DNA of 20,967 nt. Origin: an uncultured Oscillospiraceae bacterium (lineage in GTDB: Bacteria; Bacillota; Clostridia; Oscillospirales; Oscillospiraceae). The stretch lies in assembly GCA_934569215.1 (NCBI GenBank), contig CAKTKF010000002.1:1-20967 (forward strand). Direction: 5' to 3'. Within the stretch, counting starts at the first letter, position 1, and each line of letters begins with the position of its first letter. Position numbers and translations under genes: made by a program. The notes under the pieces are model-generated. The model had not been told where the DNA came from. It made no database searches and saw only the letters and a program-made list of their open reading frames with translations. Shown here in pieces: positions 8,162 to 15,168 of this stretch.

Positions 8162-9083
8162 GCGCTTCAGCCCCGTGGGCTGGACGCTGGTGGGATACTA
8201 TGTACTGATGAACATTCTGGTTTCCGTGGCGATGCTAAGAGATGTGATCGCGGGGTACCTGAACGCTTTCATGGAGGGAAATTTCCAGTACGTCCCGGAT
8301 ACGGCGGCTTTGGCCGGAAACGCATGGGGGTACATCGTTTCCACGGCCGTCGCGCTGGTGATCCTGTACGCCTGGAAGGGCGGAGAATTTTGGGGCGGGG
8401 AAGTGCTGAGACGGGAAAAGCCCATGAGGCCGGGAATTTTCCTGTGCATGATGTGCCTGTGCGCCGGGACGCAGATGGTCAATTCGGTTTGGATCAATCT
8501 TCTTGAGTTGGTGATGAACTGCTTCGGCCGATCTGCCACCGGAACGCTGGACGCCGTTTCCGGCAGCTCGGACACCGTCAGCATGTTTCTGTATGCGTCG
8601 CTCCTGGCGCCCATTTCGGAGGAACTGATCTTCCGGGGCTTCATCCTGCGGTCGCTGCGGCCTTACGGCAAGCGGTTTGCAATCTTAGGTTCCGCGTTTC
8701 TCTTTGGGCTGTTTCATGGGAATCTGCTGCAAACGCCCTATGCCTTTCCGGTGGGGCTGGTGCTGGGGTATGTGGCGGTGGAATATTCCGTCGGATGGTC
8801 CATGGCGCTCCATATTTTCAACAATCTGGTGCTGGCGGATTTGCTGAGCCGTCTGACGGCGAATTTGCCGGAAATGGCGGCGTCGGCAATGAATCTCACG
8901 GTTTTCGGCGGATTTTTTGTGGCGGCGGTGGCAATTCTGATCGCCAACCGCGCCGATGTCCGGGGGTACATCCAAAGCGAGTGGATCGACCGCCGGTGCC
9001 TGAAATGCTTCTTTCTAAACGCCGGCGTGATTGTTCTGACCGTTCTGATGCTTATTAACATGATTTTGACGCTGTCCGCATAA
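8127..9083 (+). CDS. CPBP family intramembrane glutamic endopeptidase (CAAX/ABI type)
   Basis: 318 residues with about eight hydrophobic segments. The catalytic motifs are present: E165-E166-x-x-x-R170 (SEELIFRG), FGLFH with His197, and H229-x-x-x-N233 (HIFNN). The family cleaves substrates within the membrane; in bacteria the roles include peptide maturation and bacteriocin self-immunity, and the substrate here is not evident. GGAGG stands seven bases before ATG 8127, inside the 3' end of the upstream flavoprotein gene. The N-terminus is cytoplasmic and basic (NKWLRKRF). An extra C-terminal helix (about 295-315) follows the core. Its TAA stop forms the loop of the downstream hairpin. Confidence 0.93.
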   Translation: MNEKQINKWLRKRFSPVGWTLVGYYVLMNILVSVAMLRDVIAGYLNAFMEGNFQYVPDTAALAGNAWGYIVSTAVALVILYAWKGGEFWGGEVLRREKPMRPGIFLCMMCLCAGTQMVNSVWINLLELVMNCFGRSATGTLDAVSGSSDTVSMFLYASLLAPISEELIFRGFILRSLRPYGKRFAILGSAFLFGLFHGNLLQTPYAFPVGLVLGYVAVEYSVGWSMALHIFNNLVLADLLSRLTANLPEMAASAMNLTVFGGFFVAAVAILIANRADVRGYIQSEWIDRRCLKCFFLNAGVIVLTVLMLINMILTLSA

Positions 9084-9093
9084 TGCGGACAGC
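9071..9093. terminator. Convergent (bidirectional) terminator hairpin
   Basis: Perfect 10-bp arms GCTGTCCGCA (9071-9080) and TGCGGACAGC (9084-9093) enclose TAA, which is also the stop codon of the CPBP gene. A weak T-rich stretch (AATTCTTT) follows on the plus strand. It lies between convergent genes and can serve both. Confidence 0.75.
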
Positions 9094-9102
9094 GCCAATT
9101 CT

Positions 9103-9387
9103 TTAGCGGAGAATCCCCGGAAATTTTGCCATCACCACAATGGCGGCAACGGTCTGAAGCGCCAGAAGCAGCGGAATGCCGACGGTGAACTTGGGGTGCT
9201 TCGTCTTGTGGCGCACCGTGTACATACCCAGCAGACTGCCCACGCTTCCGCCCAGCGCCGCCACGGTCATCAGGGTCGCTTCCGGAATGCGCCAGAGGTT
9301 TTTCTTCGCTTTGTGCTTGTCCGCAAGCATAAGCGCAAAACCGGCCGCATTGATTATAACGAGGTAAAGAAGGAGAAGATCTTTCAT
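9103..9387 (-). CDS. DUF1294 domain-containing small membrane protein
   Basis: 94 residues. The motif LMLADKHKAKKNLWRIPEAT followed by LGGSVGSLLGMYTVRHKTKH is the DUF1294 signature. Three hydrophobic segments occur (about 3-20, 38-56 and 69-88), with a conserved basic cytoplasmic loop between the first two. AAAGGA lies about seven bases before ATG 9387. The gene is divergent from a lipoprotein gene whose start is only 27 bases away, so the promoters of the two probably lie within each other's coding sequence. Function unknown. Confidence 0.92.
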   Translation of the reverse strand: MKDLLLLYLVIINAAGFALMLADKHKAKKNLWRIPEATLMTVAALGGSVGSLLGMYTVRHKTKHPKFTVGIPLLLALQTVAAIVVMAKFPGILR

Positions 9388-9414
9388 ACTGATTTCCTTT
9401 CGGGAGGGATTTTT

Positions 9415-9903
9415 GTGAAAAAGCTTTGGATTTTACTGGCGCTGGCGTCGCTCTTGTGCGGCTGTGCAGCGAAGGAAACGCTGGAAACAATTTCGGACGA
9501 CATCGTTCAGCCCGTAATGGCGCAGCCGGGGGAAATTTCCGTTCGGCTTCCGGACAACGCCATGGCGCCGGTGCTGGAAAGCGACTCGGAGCAGGTCTAC
9601 CTCAGCGAAGACTATGAGATCATCGTCGAGACCGTCAGCGGCGGGGATTTAAGCGCCACCATTCAGCGGATATCCGGCTACACTCCGGACAATCTGACGG
9701 TGATGGAGACGGCGCAGGACGGGGCGAAGCGGTATGACTTCGTCTGGGCATCGGCGGGGGAGAACGGCGACCAGCTGGGCAGGGCGGTGATTCTGGACGA
9801 CGGGAACTACCACTACTGCATGTCCGTTCTCCGGGACGCGGATACCACGGAGAAATCCCAGATCGTGTGGCGGGATGTGTTCGACTCATTCAAGTTAGTC
9901 TGA
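9415..9903 (+). CDS. Predicted lipoprotein of unknown function
   Basis: 162 residues from GTG 9415, supported by GGGAGG seven bases upstream; an upstream ATG frame from 9196 runs antisense to the DUF1294 gene and is rejected. The N-terminus is a lipoprotein signal: VKKLWILLALASLLCGC with the lipidated cysteine at residue 17. The mature part is acidic and polar, with a pattern of beta strands and a TrpArgAspValPheAspSerPhe ending that resembles small extracytoplasmic binding domains. I do not recognise a family. Its 3' end overlaps that of the convergent WYL regulator gene by nine bases, with no terminator between them. Confidence 0.82.
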   Translation: MKKLWILLALASLLCGCAAKETLETISDDIVQPVMAQPGEISVRLPDNAMAPVLESDSEQVYLSEDYEIIVETVSGGDLSATIQRISGYTPDNLTVMETAQDGAKRYDFVWASAGENGDQLGRAVILDDGNYHYCMSVLRDADTTEKSQIVWRDVFDSFKLV

Positions 9904-10875
9904 ATACTGCGCCATGGCTTCCCGGCACATCTGGACGCAGGCGTCGGCCACGCTCTGGGGATACAGGATTTTCGCCTTGCTGCCGAAGCCGATGACCCAG
10001 CTTAAAAACATGGGGGACACCGCCACGTTGACGGTAAAGACGAAATGATCGTCCCCGTCGGGAATTAAGATAACGTCCTTACCGAAGCGGTCTACCACCA
10101 CGTTGATGAGACTCCGGTCGAAGCGCAGCTTCACGGCGGTTTCTTCCCCGGAGAACATCTGAAACAGCCGGGAAGCATGTTCCGCCAATGCCTTGCCCGT
10201 CAGCTCCGGGCAGGGGGTGCGGCTTTCCTCCGTCAGCCGGATATTGCTCATGCGGTCAACGCGGTAGGAGGTCACACCGTGACGCAGGGAGTGGGCGAGC
10301 AGGTAGCAGTTTTCGTTGTCCTGACACAGGCCGTAGGGGCTTGCCTGATAGCTTCGGTCTCGGTATTTCCGCTTGCCGCCCAAGTCCCAGTCAAAATACC
10401 GGAAGGTGATCTGCCTGTTCTGGGCGATGGCCTCCTGAACGGCGTCCACGTTAAAGTAAATGGACTCGTTCATGCTTTTGACCCGCCCGGAAACCAGCAC
10501 GTCCCGGCGCATGAGCCTTGCGTCGTGGACGCTGCACTGGCTGCACAGCTTTTCGATCAGCTCCCGGGATTTTTTCTCCGTGAGGAACCGGCTGGACCGG
10601 ACGGCGTCGATGAGCAACTTCAGCTCCGGCAGCTCAAAATTCCGGGAGGCAATGTAGTAGCCGCCGTTCTTTCCGGGGACGGAGAGAATGTCCACGCCGT
10701 AATCCTGCAAGGCCGCGACGTCCGAGTAGACGGTTTTGCGATCGCATACAATATTGTGCTCTTCCAGCATGGAAAGAAGCTCCGACGATCTCACCGGGTG
10801 ATCCAGGTGAGAATTTTTTTGCAGGTAGTCGAGGATATAAAGGATTTTCAGCTTCTGATTGTCTGACTTGGGCAT
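9895..10875 (-). CDS. WYL-domain transcriptional regulator with N-terminal helix-turn-helix
   Basis: 326 residues. An N-terminal winged helix (about 7-75) contains the recognition helix region DRKTVYSDVAALQDYGVDIL, as in DeoR/HTH_11 regulators. The WYL domain follows (about 140-215) with the core YQASPYGLCQDNENCYLLAH and YRVDRMSNIRL; the eponymous Trp-Tyr-Leu reads Cys-Tyr-Leu here. A C-terminal WCX-like extension (about 235-320) completes it. WYL regulators respond to nucleic acid or nucleotide ligands in several studied cases; the target here is unknown. ATG 10875 has GGAGG about seven bases upstream. Monocistronic and divergent from endonuclease IV. Confidence 0.92.
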   Translation of the reverse strand: MPKSDNQKLKILYILDYLQKNSHLDHPVRSSELLSMLEEHNIVCDRKTVYSDVAALQDYGVDILSVPGKNGGYYIASRNFELPELKLLIDAVRSSRFLTEKKSRELIEKLCSQCSVHDARLMRRDVLVSGRVKSMNESIYFNVDAVQEAIAQNRQITFRYFDWDLGGKRKYRDRSYQASPYGLCQDNENCYLLAHSLRHGVTSYRVDRMSNIRLTEESRTPCPELTGKALAEHASRLFQMFSGEETAVKLRFDRSLINVVVDRFGKDVILIPDGDDHFVFTVNVAVSPMFLSWVIGFGSKAKILYPQSVADACVQMCREAMAQYSD

Positions 10876-10904
10876 GCGGATTCCTCCCGGCGGTTATTCC
10901 TGAC

Positions 10905-10933
10905 ATTATAGCACATCTGCGCTGCCGGGGGAA
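10905..10933 (-). promoter_or_regulatory. Promoter for the WYL regulator
   Basis: Minus strand -10 TATAAT (10910-10905) preceded by TGC, an extended -10. The -35 (TTCCCC at 17 bp) is poor, consistent with an extended -10 promoter. Confidence 0.7.
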
Positions 10934-10942
10934 AGAGAAAAT

Positions 10943-10971
10943 TTGCTTTTTCCTATGGGATATGCTATAAT
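10943..10971 (+). promoter_or_regulatory. Promoter for endonuclease IV
   Basis: -35 TTGCTT (10943-10948), 17-bp spacer, extended -10 TGCTATAAT (TATAAT at 10966-10971). It is back to back with the WYL promoter. Confidence 0.8.
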
Positions 10972-10992
10972 ACCCCAAAAGGAGGGATCGTT

Positions 10993-11820
10993 TTGGGTTA
11001 TTTTGGCTGTCATCTTTCCGCATCCGGCGGGAACGCGGCGATGGTGAAGACCGCGCTGTCCATCGGGGCGAATACCTTCGCGTTTTTTACCCGGAATCCC
11101 CGGGGCAGCAAGGCCAAGCCGGAGGATCCGGCGGACACGGCAAAAGCCGCCGCCATGCTGGAAGAAAACCACTTTGGCAAACTGGTCGCCCATGGGGCGT
11201 ATACCATGAATCTCTGCACCGCCGACGCGGACGCCAGAGCCTTTGCCGCGGGAATTTTAGAGGACGATCTGCGGCGCATGGCGGCGCTTCCCGGAAATTT
11301 CTACAATTTCCACCCCGGCAGCCATGTGGGGCAGGGAACCCAGGCGGGAATCGACTACATTGCCGCCGCCCTGAAAAACGCCCTGCGCCACGACTATCCG
11401 GTGACGGTGCTGTTGGAAACCATGGCGGGGAAGGGCAGCGAGATCGGCGGACGGTTTGAGGAATTAAAGGACATCCTGGACGCCGTGGGAAGCGAAAATG
11501 TGGGGGTATGCCTGGACACCTGCCACGTCTACGACGGCGGCTACGACATCGTGAATGACCTGGACGGCGTGCTGGCGGAATTTGACCGGGTGATCGGCCT
11601 GAACAGACTGCACGCCCTGCACCTGAACGACAGCAAGAACCCCTTCGCCAGCCACAAAGACCGCCATGAATGTCTGGGAAAGGGCAGCCTGGGGCTGGAA
11701 ACCTTCCGACGGATCGTAAATCACCCGCATCTCAAGGACAAGCCCATGATTCTGGAAACCCCCAACGAGCTGCCCGGATACGCCGGGGAAATCAAAATCC
11801 TGCGGGAAATGGAAGCTTAA
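10993..11820 (+). CDS. nfo: Deoxyribonuclease IV (AP endonuclease)
   Basis: 275 residues starting at TTG 10993, with GGAGGG six bases upstream; no ATG fits the family N-terminus (GYFGCHLSASGG). All nine expected metal ligands of the TIM-barrel enzyme are visible: H67, H107, E142, D175, H178, H210, D223, H225 and E255, in motifs NFHPGSH, LLETMAGKG, CLDTCH, LHLNDSK, HKDRHECLGKG and MILETP. It cuts DNA 5' to abasic sites in base excision repair, in the cytoplasm or, in spore formers, in germinating spores. Slightly shorter than E. coli Nfo (285). Single-gene transcript from its own promoter; the SEDS operon promoter begins right after its stop. Confidence 0.95.
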   Translation: MGYFGCHLSASGGNAAMVKTALSIGANTFAFFTRNPRGSKAKPEDPADTAKAAAMLEENHFGKLVAHGAYTMNLCTADADARAFAAGILEDDLRRMAALPGNFYNFHPGSHVGQGTQAGIDYIAAALKNALRHDYPVTVLLETMAGKGSEIGGRFEELKDILDAVGSENVGVCLDTCHVYDGGYDIVNDLDGVLAEFDRVIGLNRLHALHLNDSKNPFASHKDRHECLGKGSLGLETFRRIVNHPHLKDKPMILETPNELPGYAGEIKILREMEA

Positions 11821-11832
11821 GAAAATGTTCAT

Positions 11833-11861
11833 TTGACATCTGAACGAAAATGTGTCATTTT
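11833..11861 (+). promoter_or_regulatory. Promoter for the FHA-SEDS/PBP operon, within direct repeats
   Basis: -35 TTGACA (11833-11838), a perfect box. The best -10 at 17 bp is CATTTT (11856-11861), which is weak. The promoter is embedded in two near-identical copies of GAAAATGT(G)TCATTT starting at 11821 and 11846. Confidence 0.55.
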
Positions 11862-11901
11862 ATTAAACATAAGAATTACCCGAAGAAAGGAGGGTGATGG
11901 T

Positions 11902-13611
11902 ATGCAGAATATTCTGGAATCCCTGACGCTGGCACAGGAAAACTACGCAGGCTCCTATGTGGGGGTTCTGCGCTATGCCGTACCGGTGCTCAGCGCCATA
12001 CTGCTTCTGCGGTGCGTCCTGCCCCTGCTGACCTTCCGGCGGGAGCCGGAAATCTGGGCGTGGCTGAACATGACCGACGGCAGCCAGATTCCCATCACCC
12101 ATTGGGAGAACGTCATCGGCCGGAGCAAATCCAGCGACGTGACCATCGACTTTCCCACCGTGTCCCGGAACCACGCGGTTCTGACCCGGTACGACGACGG
12201 CAGCTGGACGATCACGGACGCCGGTTCCAAGGACGGAACCCTGGTCAACGGCAGGAAGGTGCAGATTTGTGCGTTAAAGCCCAAAGACCGTATCTCCATC
12301 GGCGGCGTGGAAATGCAGCTCCAGCCCATTACGGAGCATCAGGAGGCGCGTCAGGCGGAGCTTCGCACCAAGGCCGCAAGCGGTTGGGACAGCGTGGCGA
12401 ACCTGATGATGCTGTCCATTTTGCAGTGCCTGATGCTGCTTGGCTTTCTGCTGAACGGCCAGCAGGAGACGATCCCCAGCGTTCTCATGGGTTTCGGCGG
12501 CATTTTCCTGGGGCAGTGGCTGCTGTACCTGTTCTACTGCATGATTCGTCGGAAATCCTTTGAGGTGGAGACCATGGCCTTCTTCCTGTGCACCATGGGC
12601 ATGGCCGCCATCGCCACGGTGAAGCCGGGGGAGACATTGAAGCAGCTTGCCGCCATGGCGCTGGGGGTGGTGACGTTTCTCGTCATCGGCTGGTCGCTGC
12701 GGGACTTGGAGCGGGCGAAGGTCGTCCGGTATCTGGCCACGGTTGCGGGCGTGGGCTTTTTGATGGTGACGCTGGTATTCGGCACCGAGTATTACGGCGC
12801 GAAAAACTGGCTGGTCATCGGCGGTCTGTCCTTGCAGCCGTCGGAGCTGAGCAAGGTCTGCTTCGTCTATGCCGGCGCGTCCACCATGGACAGGATCATG
12901 AGCAAACGGAATATTTACATTTTTATCGCCTATTCCATTCTCATCTGCGGCCTGCTTGCCCTGATGAACGACTTCGGCACGGCGCTGATTTTCTTCTGTG
13001 CCTTCCTTGTGATTGCCTATCTTCGTTCCGGCAGTATGGGTACCGTGGCGCTGGCCGTTACGGCGCTGATCTTTGCGGGAGTGCTGGCGCTGAAAATCGC
13101 GCCCCACGCCCTGCGACGGTTTTCCGTGTGGCGGCATGTGTGGGACGATCCACTGAACGCCGGTTACCAGCAGGTTCAGGCGCTGATGTGCGTGGCCTCC
13201 GGCGGCCTGTTCGGCCTGGGGCCGGGACAGGGCTTCCTGAAGCACGTGTTCGCGGCGGATTCCGACATCGCCTTTGCCACCATTTCCGAGGAATGGGGGC
13301 TGATCGTGGCGGTGATGATGGTGCTGTGCGTGGCGGCTTACGGCTTTTTTGCCATCCGCACCGCCCGGGTCGCCCGGAGCAGCTTCTATTCCATCGGCGC
13401 CTGCACCGCTGCCAGCATTCTGGTGATTCAGACCATTCTGAACTGTCTCGGCACGCTGGATATTCTGCCCTTCACCGGCGTGACCTTCCCGTTTCTGAGC
13501 AACGGCGGCACCAGCATGGTCGGCGCCTGGGGGCTGCTTGCCTTCGTCAAGGCGGCGGATACCCGGCAGAATGCCAGCTTTGCCGTCCGCCTGAACAAGA
13601 AGGGAGCGTGA
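11902..13611 (+). CDS. FHA domain-SEDS fusion protein (FtsW/RodA/SpoVE family glycosyltransferase)
   Basis: 569 residues from ATG 11902 (AGGAGG eight bases upstream). One N-terminal helix (about 22-44) is followed by a cytoplasmic FHA domain (about 60-142) with the phosphothreonine-binding signature IGRSKSSDVTI (72-82), VSRNHA (87-92) and DAGSKDGTLVNG (106-117). The multi-pass SEDS core (about 165-550) has the family motifs GLSLQPSELSKV, NDFGTALIF, SDIAFATISEEWG and FPFLSNGGTSM. SEDS proteins polymerise lipid II into glycan strands at the membrane with a class B PBP partner, which is the next gene four bases on. The FHA domain suggests recruitment or control through a Ser/Thr-phosphorylated partner, as with FHA proteins next to rodA/pbpA in Actinobacteria (inference). 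Confidence 0.93.
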   Translation: MQNILESLTLAQENYAGSYVGVLRYAVPVLSAILLLRCVLPLLTFRREPEIWAWLNMTDGSQIPITHWENVIGRSKSSDVTIDFPTVSRNHAVLTRYDDGSWTITDAGSKDGTLVNGRKVQICALKPKDRISIGGVEMQLQPITEHQEARQAELRTKAASGWDSVANLMMLSILQCLMLLGFLLNGQQETIPSVLMGFGGIFLGQWLLYLFYCMIRRKSFEVETMAFFLCTMGMAAIATVKPGETLKQLAAMALGVVTFLVIGWSLRDLERAKVVRYLATVAGVGFLMVTLVFGTEYYGAKNWLVIGGLSLQPSELSKVCFVYAGASTMDRIMSKRNIYIFIAYSILICGLLALMNDFGTALIFFCAFLVIAYLRSGSMGTVALAVTALIFAGVLALKIAPHALRRFSVWRHVWDDPLNAGYQQVQALMCVASGGLFGLGPGQGFLKHVFAADSDIAFATISEEWGLIVAVMMVLCVAAYGFFAIRTARVARSSFYSIGACTAASILVIQTILNCLGTLDILPFTGVTFPFLSNGGTSMVGAWGLLAFVKAADTRQNASFAVRLNKKGA

Positions 13612-13615
13612 GCGG

Positions 13616-14989
13616 ATGAACCGCGTAACCAAAAGAACCTGGATCATGGGCTTGTTCCTGGCTGTGCTTCTGGGGGGCATGATGTTCTTCCTGTGGGAAT
13701 ACGTGACCCAGGCGGGGGAATGGGTGACCTTTCCCGGCTCCCCTCATGTATATAACAACGCCAACATCGGCTGCGGCACGGTGACCGACCGTTCCGGGAA
13801 CGTGCTGCTGGACATTACCGAGGAGCGCACCTATTCCTCCGATGAAACCACCCGCAAATCCACGCTCCACTGGCTGGGCGACCGGAAGGGCTACATCAGC
13901 GCCTCCGCCGTCTCCCACTACGCGGGAAAAATGGCGGGCTTCGACCTGGTCAGCGGCGTATACGACAGCAGCGGCGAGGGGGGCGAGATGAATCTGACCC
14001 TGTCGGCGAGAGTACAGAACGCGGCGCTGGAAGCCATGGATGGCAGAAAAGGCACCGTCGGCGTGTACAACTACAAAACGGGAGAGATCCTCTGCGCTCT
14101 GACCACGCCCACCTACGACCCGGACAATGTGCCGGACATCGCCACGGACACCTCCGGGCAGTATGACGGCGTTTACTTAAACCGCTTCCTGCAATCCACC
14201 TACGTCCCCGGCTCCATTTTCAAGGTGGTCACTACCGCCGCGGCGCTGGACTGCGTCCCGGATATTCTGGACAAGACCTTCACCTGCTATGGCGCTTATG
14301 AGTACGGCACGGAAAAGGTGACCTGCGAAAAAGCCCATGGCACCCTGACCCTGAAAACCGCCCTCGCCAATTCCTGCAACTGCGCCTTCGCCCAGATCGC
14401 GGAGCTGGTGGGGAAGAAGAATATGGTGAAGTACGTGAAGCAGTTCGGCGTCACGGACAGCCTGAGTTTTGACGGCGTCACCACCGCCGAGGGCAACTAC
14501 GACATTTCCAACACCGCCCCGGTGTCCTTTGCCTGGAGCTGCATCGGCCAGCACACCGACCTGATTAACCCCGCCCGCTACATGACCTTCATGGGCGCCA
14601 TTGCTGGCGGCGGCGTGGGCGCGGAGCCGTATCTGGTGTCGGAGGTTCGCAGCGGCGAAGAGCTGACCTACGAGGCAAAAACGAAAACCACCGGCCGCAT
14701 TATGTCTCAGGACGTGGCCGACCAGGTCAAGGCCTACATGCGCAACAACGTGCAGAGCGTCTACGGCGACTGGAATTTTAACGGCATGAACGTCTGCGCC
14801 AAGTCCGGCACCAGCCAGCTGGGGGGCGGACAGAAATCCAACGCCATGTTCGCGGGCTTCGTGGAGGACGAGCAGTACCCCCTGGCCTTCATCGTGGTGG
14901 TGGAAAACGGCGGCTACGGCAGCGCCACCTGCGTGCCGGTTCTGAGCAAGGTTCTCGCCGCCTGCAAGTCCGTCCTGGACGGGGAATAA
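13616..14989 (+). CDS. Class B penicillin-binding protein (peptidoglycan D,D-transpeptidase)
   Basis: 457 residues, short for a class B PBP. One N-terminal membrane anchor (about 8-28) is followed by a reduced pedestal (about 40-125) and a transpeptidase domain. The active-site motifs are complete: S200-I-F-K203 (PGSIFK), S253-C-N255 and K396-S-G-T399. The enzyme cross-links peptide stems outside the membrane and is the target of beta-lactams. It lies four bases after the SEDS gene, with its ribosome binding site inside that gene's end, so the two form a polymerase-transpeptidase pair resembling RodA-PbpA. Whether it acts in elongation, division or sporulation cannot be told from sequence alone. 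Confidence 0.93.
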   Translation: MNRVTKRTWIMGLFLAVLLGGMMFFLWEYVTQAGEWVTFPGSPHVYNNANIGCGTVTDRSGNVLLDITEERTYSSDETTRKSTLHWLGDRKGYISASAVSHYAGKMAGFDLVSGVYDSSGEGGEMNLTLSARVQNAALEAMDGRKGTVGVYNYKTGEILCALTTPTYDPDNVPDIATDTSGQYDGVYLNRFLQSTYVPGSIFKVVTTAAALDCVPDILDKTFTCYGAYEYGTEKVTCEKAHGTLTLKTALANSCNCAFAQIAELVGKKNMVKYVKQFGVTDSLSFDGVTTAEGNYDISNTAPVSFAWSCIGQHTDLINPARYMTFMGAIAGGGVGAEPYLVSEVRSGEELTYEAKTKTTGRIMSQDVADQVKAYMRNNVQSVYGDWNFNGMNVCAKSGTSQLGGGQKSNAMFAGFVEDEQYPLAFIVVVENGGYGSATCVPVLSKVLAACKSVLDGE

Positions 14990-14996
14990 TGTCCTT

Positions 14997-15050
14997 GGGA
15001 ACCTCTGATGAAATCACCTCTGACCGGCGGCGATTTCATCGGAGGTTCCC
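14997..15050. terminator. Long hairpin after the PBP gene
   Basis: Arms 14997-15015 and 15032-15050 pair over 19 bp with a single G-T wobble (GGGAACCTC... and ...GAGGTTCCC at the base). A 16-base loop repeats ACCTCTGA from the left arm. It starts seven bases after the PBP stop. No U-tract follows, so termination or 3'-end protection are both possible. Confidence 0.55.
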
Positions 15051-15082
15051 TTGTGCGTTATACACAAAAAAGGCGAAAAAAC

Positions 15083-15106
15083 GGAAAAGATTCTGTAATC
15101 TTTTCC
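15083..15106. promoter_or_regulatory. Perfect palindrome upstream of the liv promoter (operator or terminator)
   Basis: 10-bp arms GGAAAAGATT (15083-15092) and AATCTTTTCC (15097-15106) around CTGT. It ends three bases before the -35 box, a usual position for an activator or repressor site. It could also be a weak terminator of the upstream operon; no T-run beyond the stem is present. Confidence 0.5.
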
Positions 15107-15109
15107 TCG

Positions 15110-15138
15110 TTGACAAATGTCTTTCTGTGGGATACAAT
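15110..15138 (+). promoter_or_regulatory. Promoter of the liv operon leader
   Basis: -35 TTGACA (15110-15115), exactly 17 bp, -10 TACAAT (15133-15138). A nearly ideal sigma-A promoter, expected to start transcription near 15145 and leave about 24 bases of 5' UTR before the leader ORF. Confidence 0.88.
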
Positions 15139-15168
15139 ATGCTAAAATTCTTCAGGAGGTACATGACG

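Noticed and set aside
12274..13680. 468-aa minus-strand ORF opposite the FHA-SEDS gene
   Set aside because: Low-complexity His/Gln/Arg-rich translation, no ribosome binding site, and antisense to a well supported gene.
14989..15168. Longer 110-aa version of the leader ORF starting at 14989
   Set aside because: It would begin upstream of the terminator hairpin, the palindrome and the promoter. The transcript from the TTGACA/TACAAT promoter cannot contain it.
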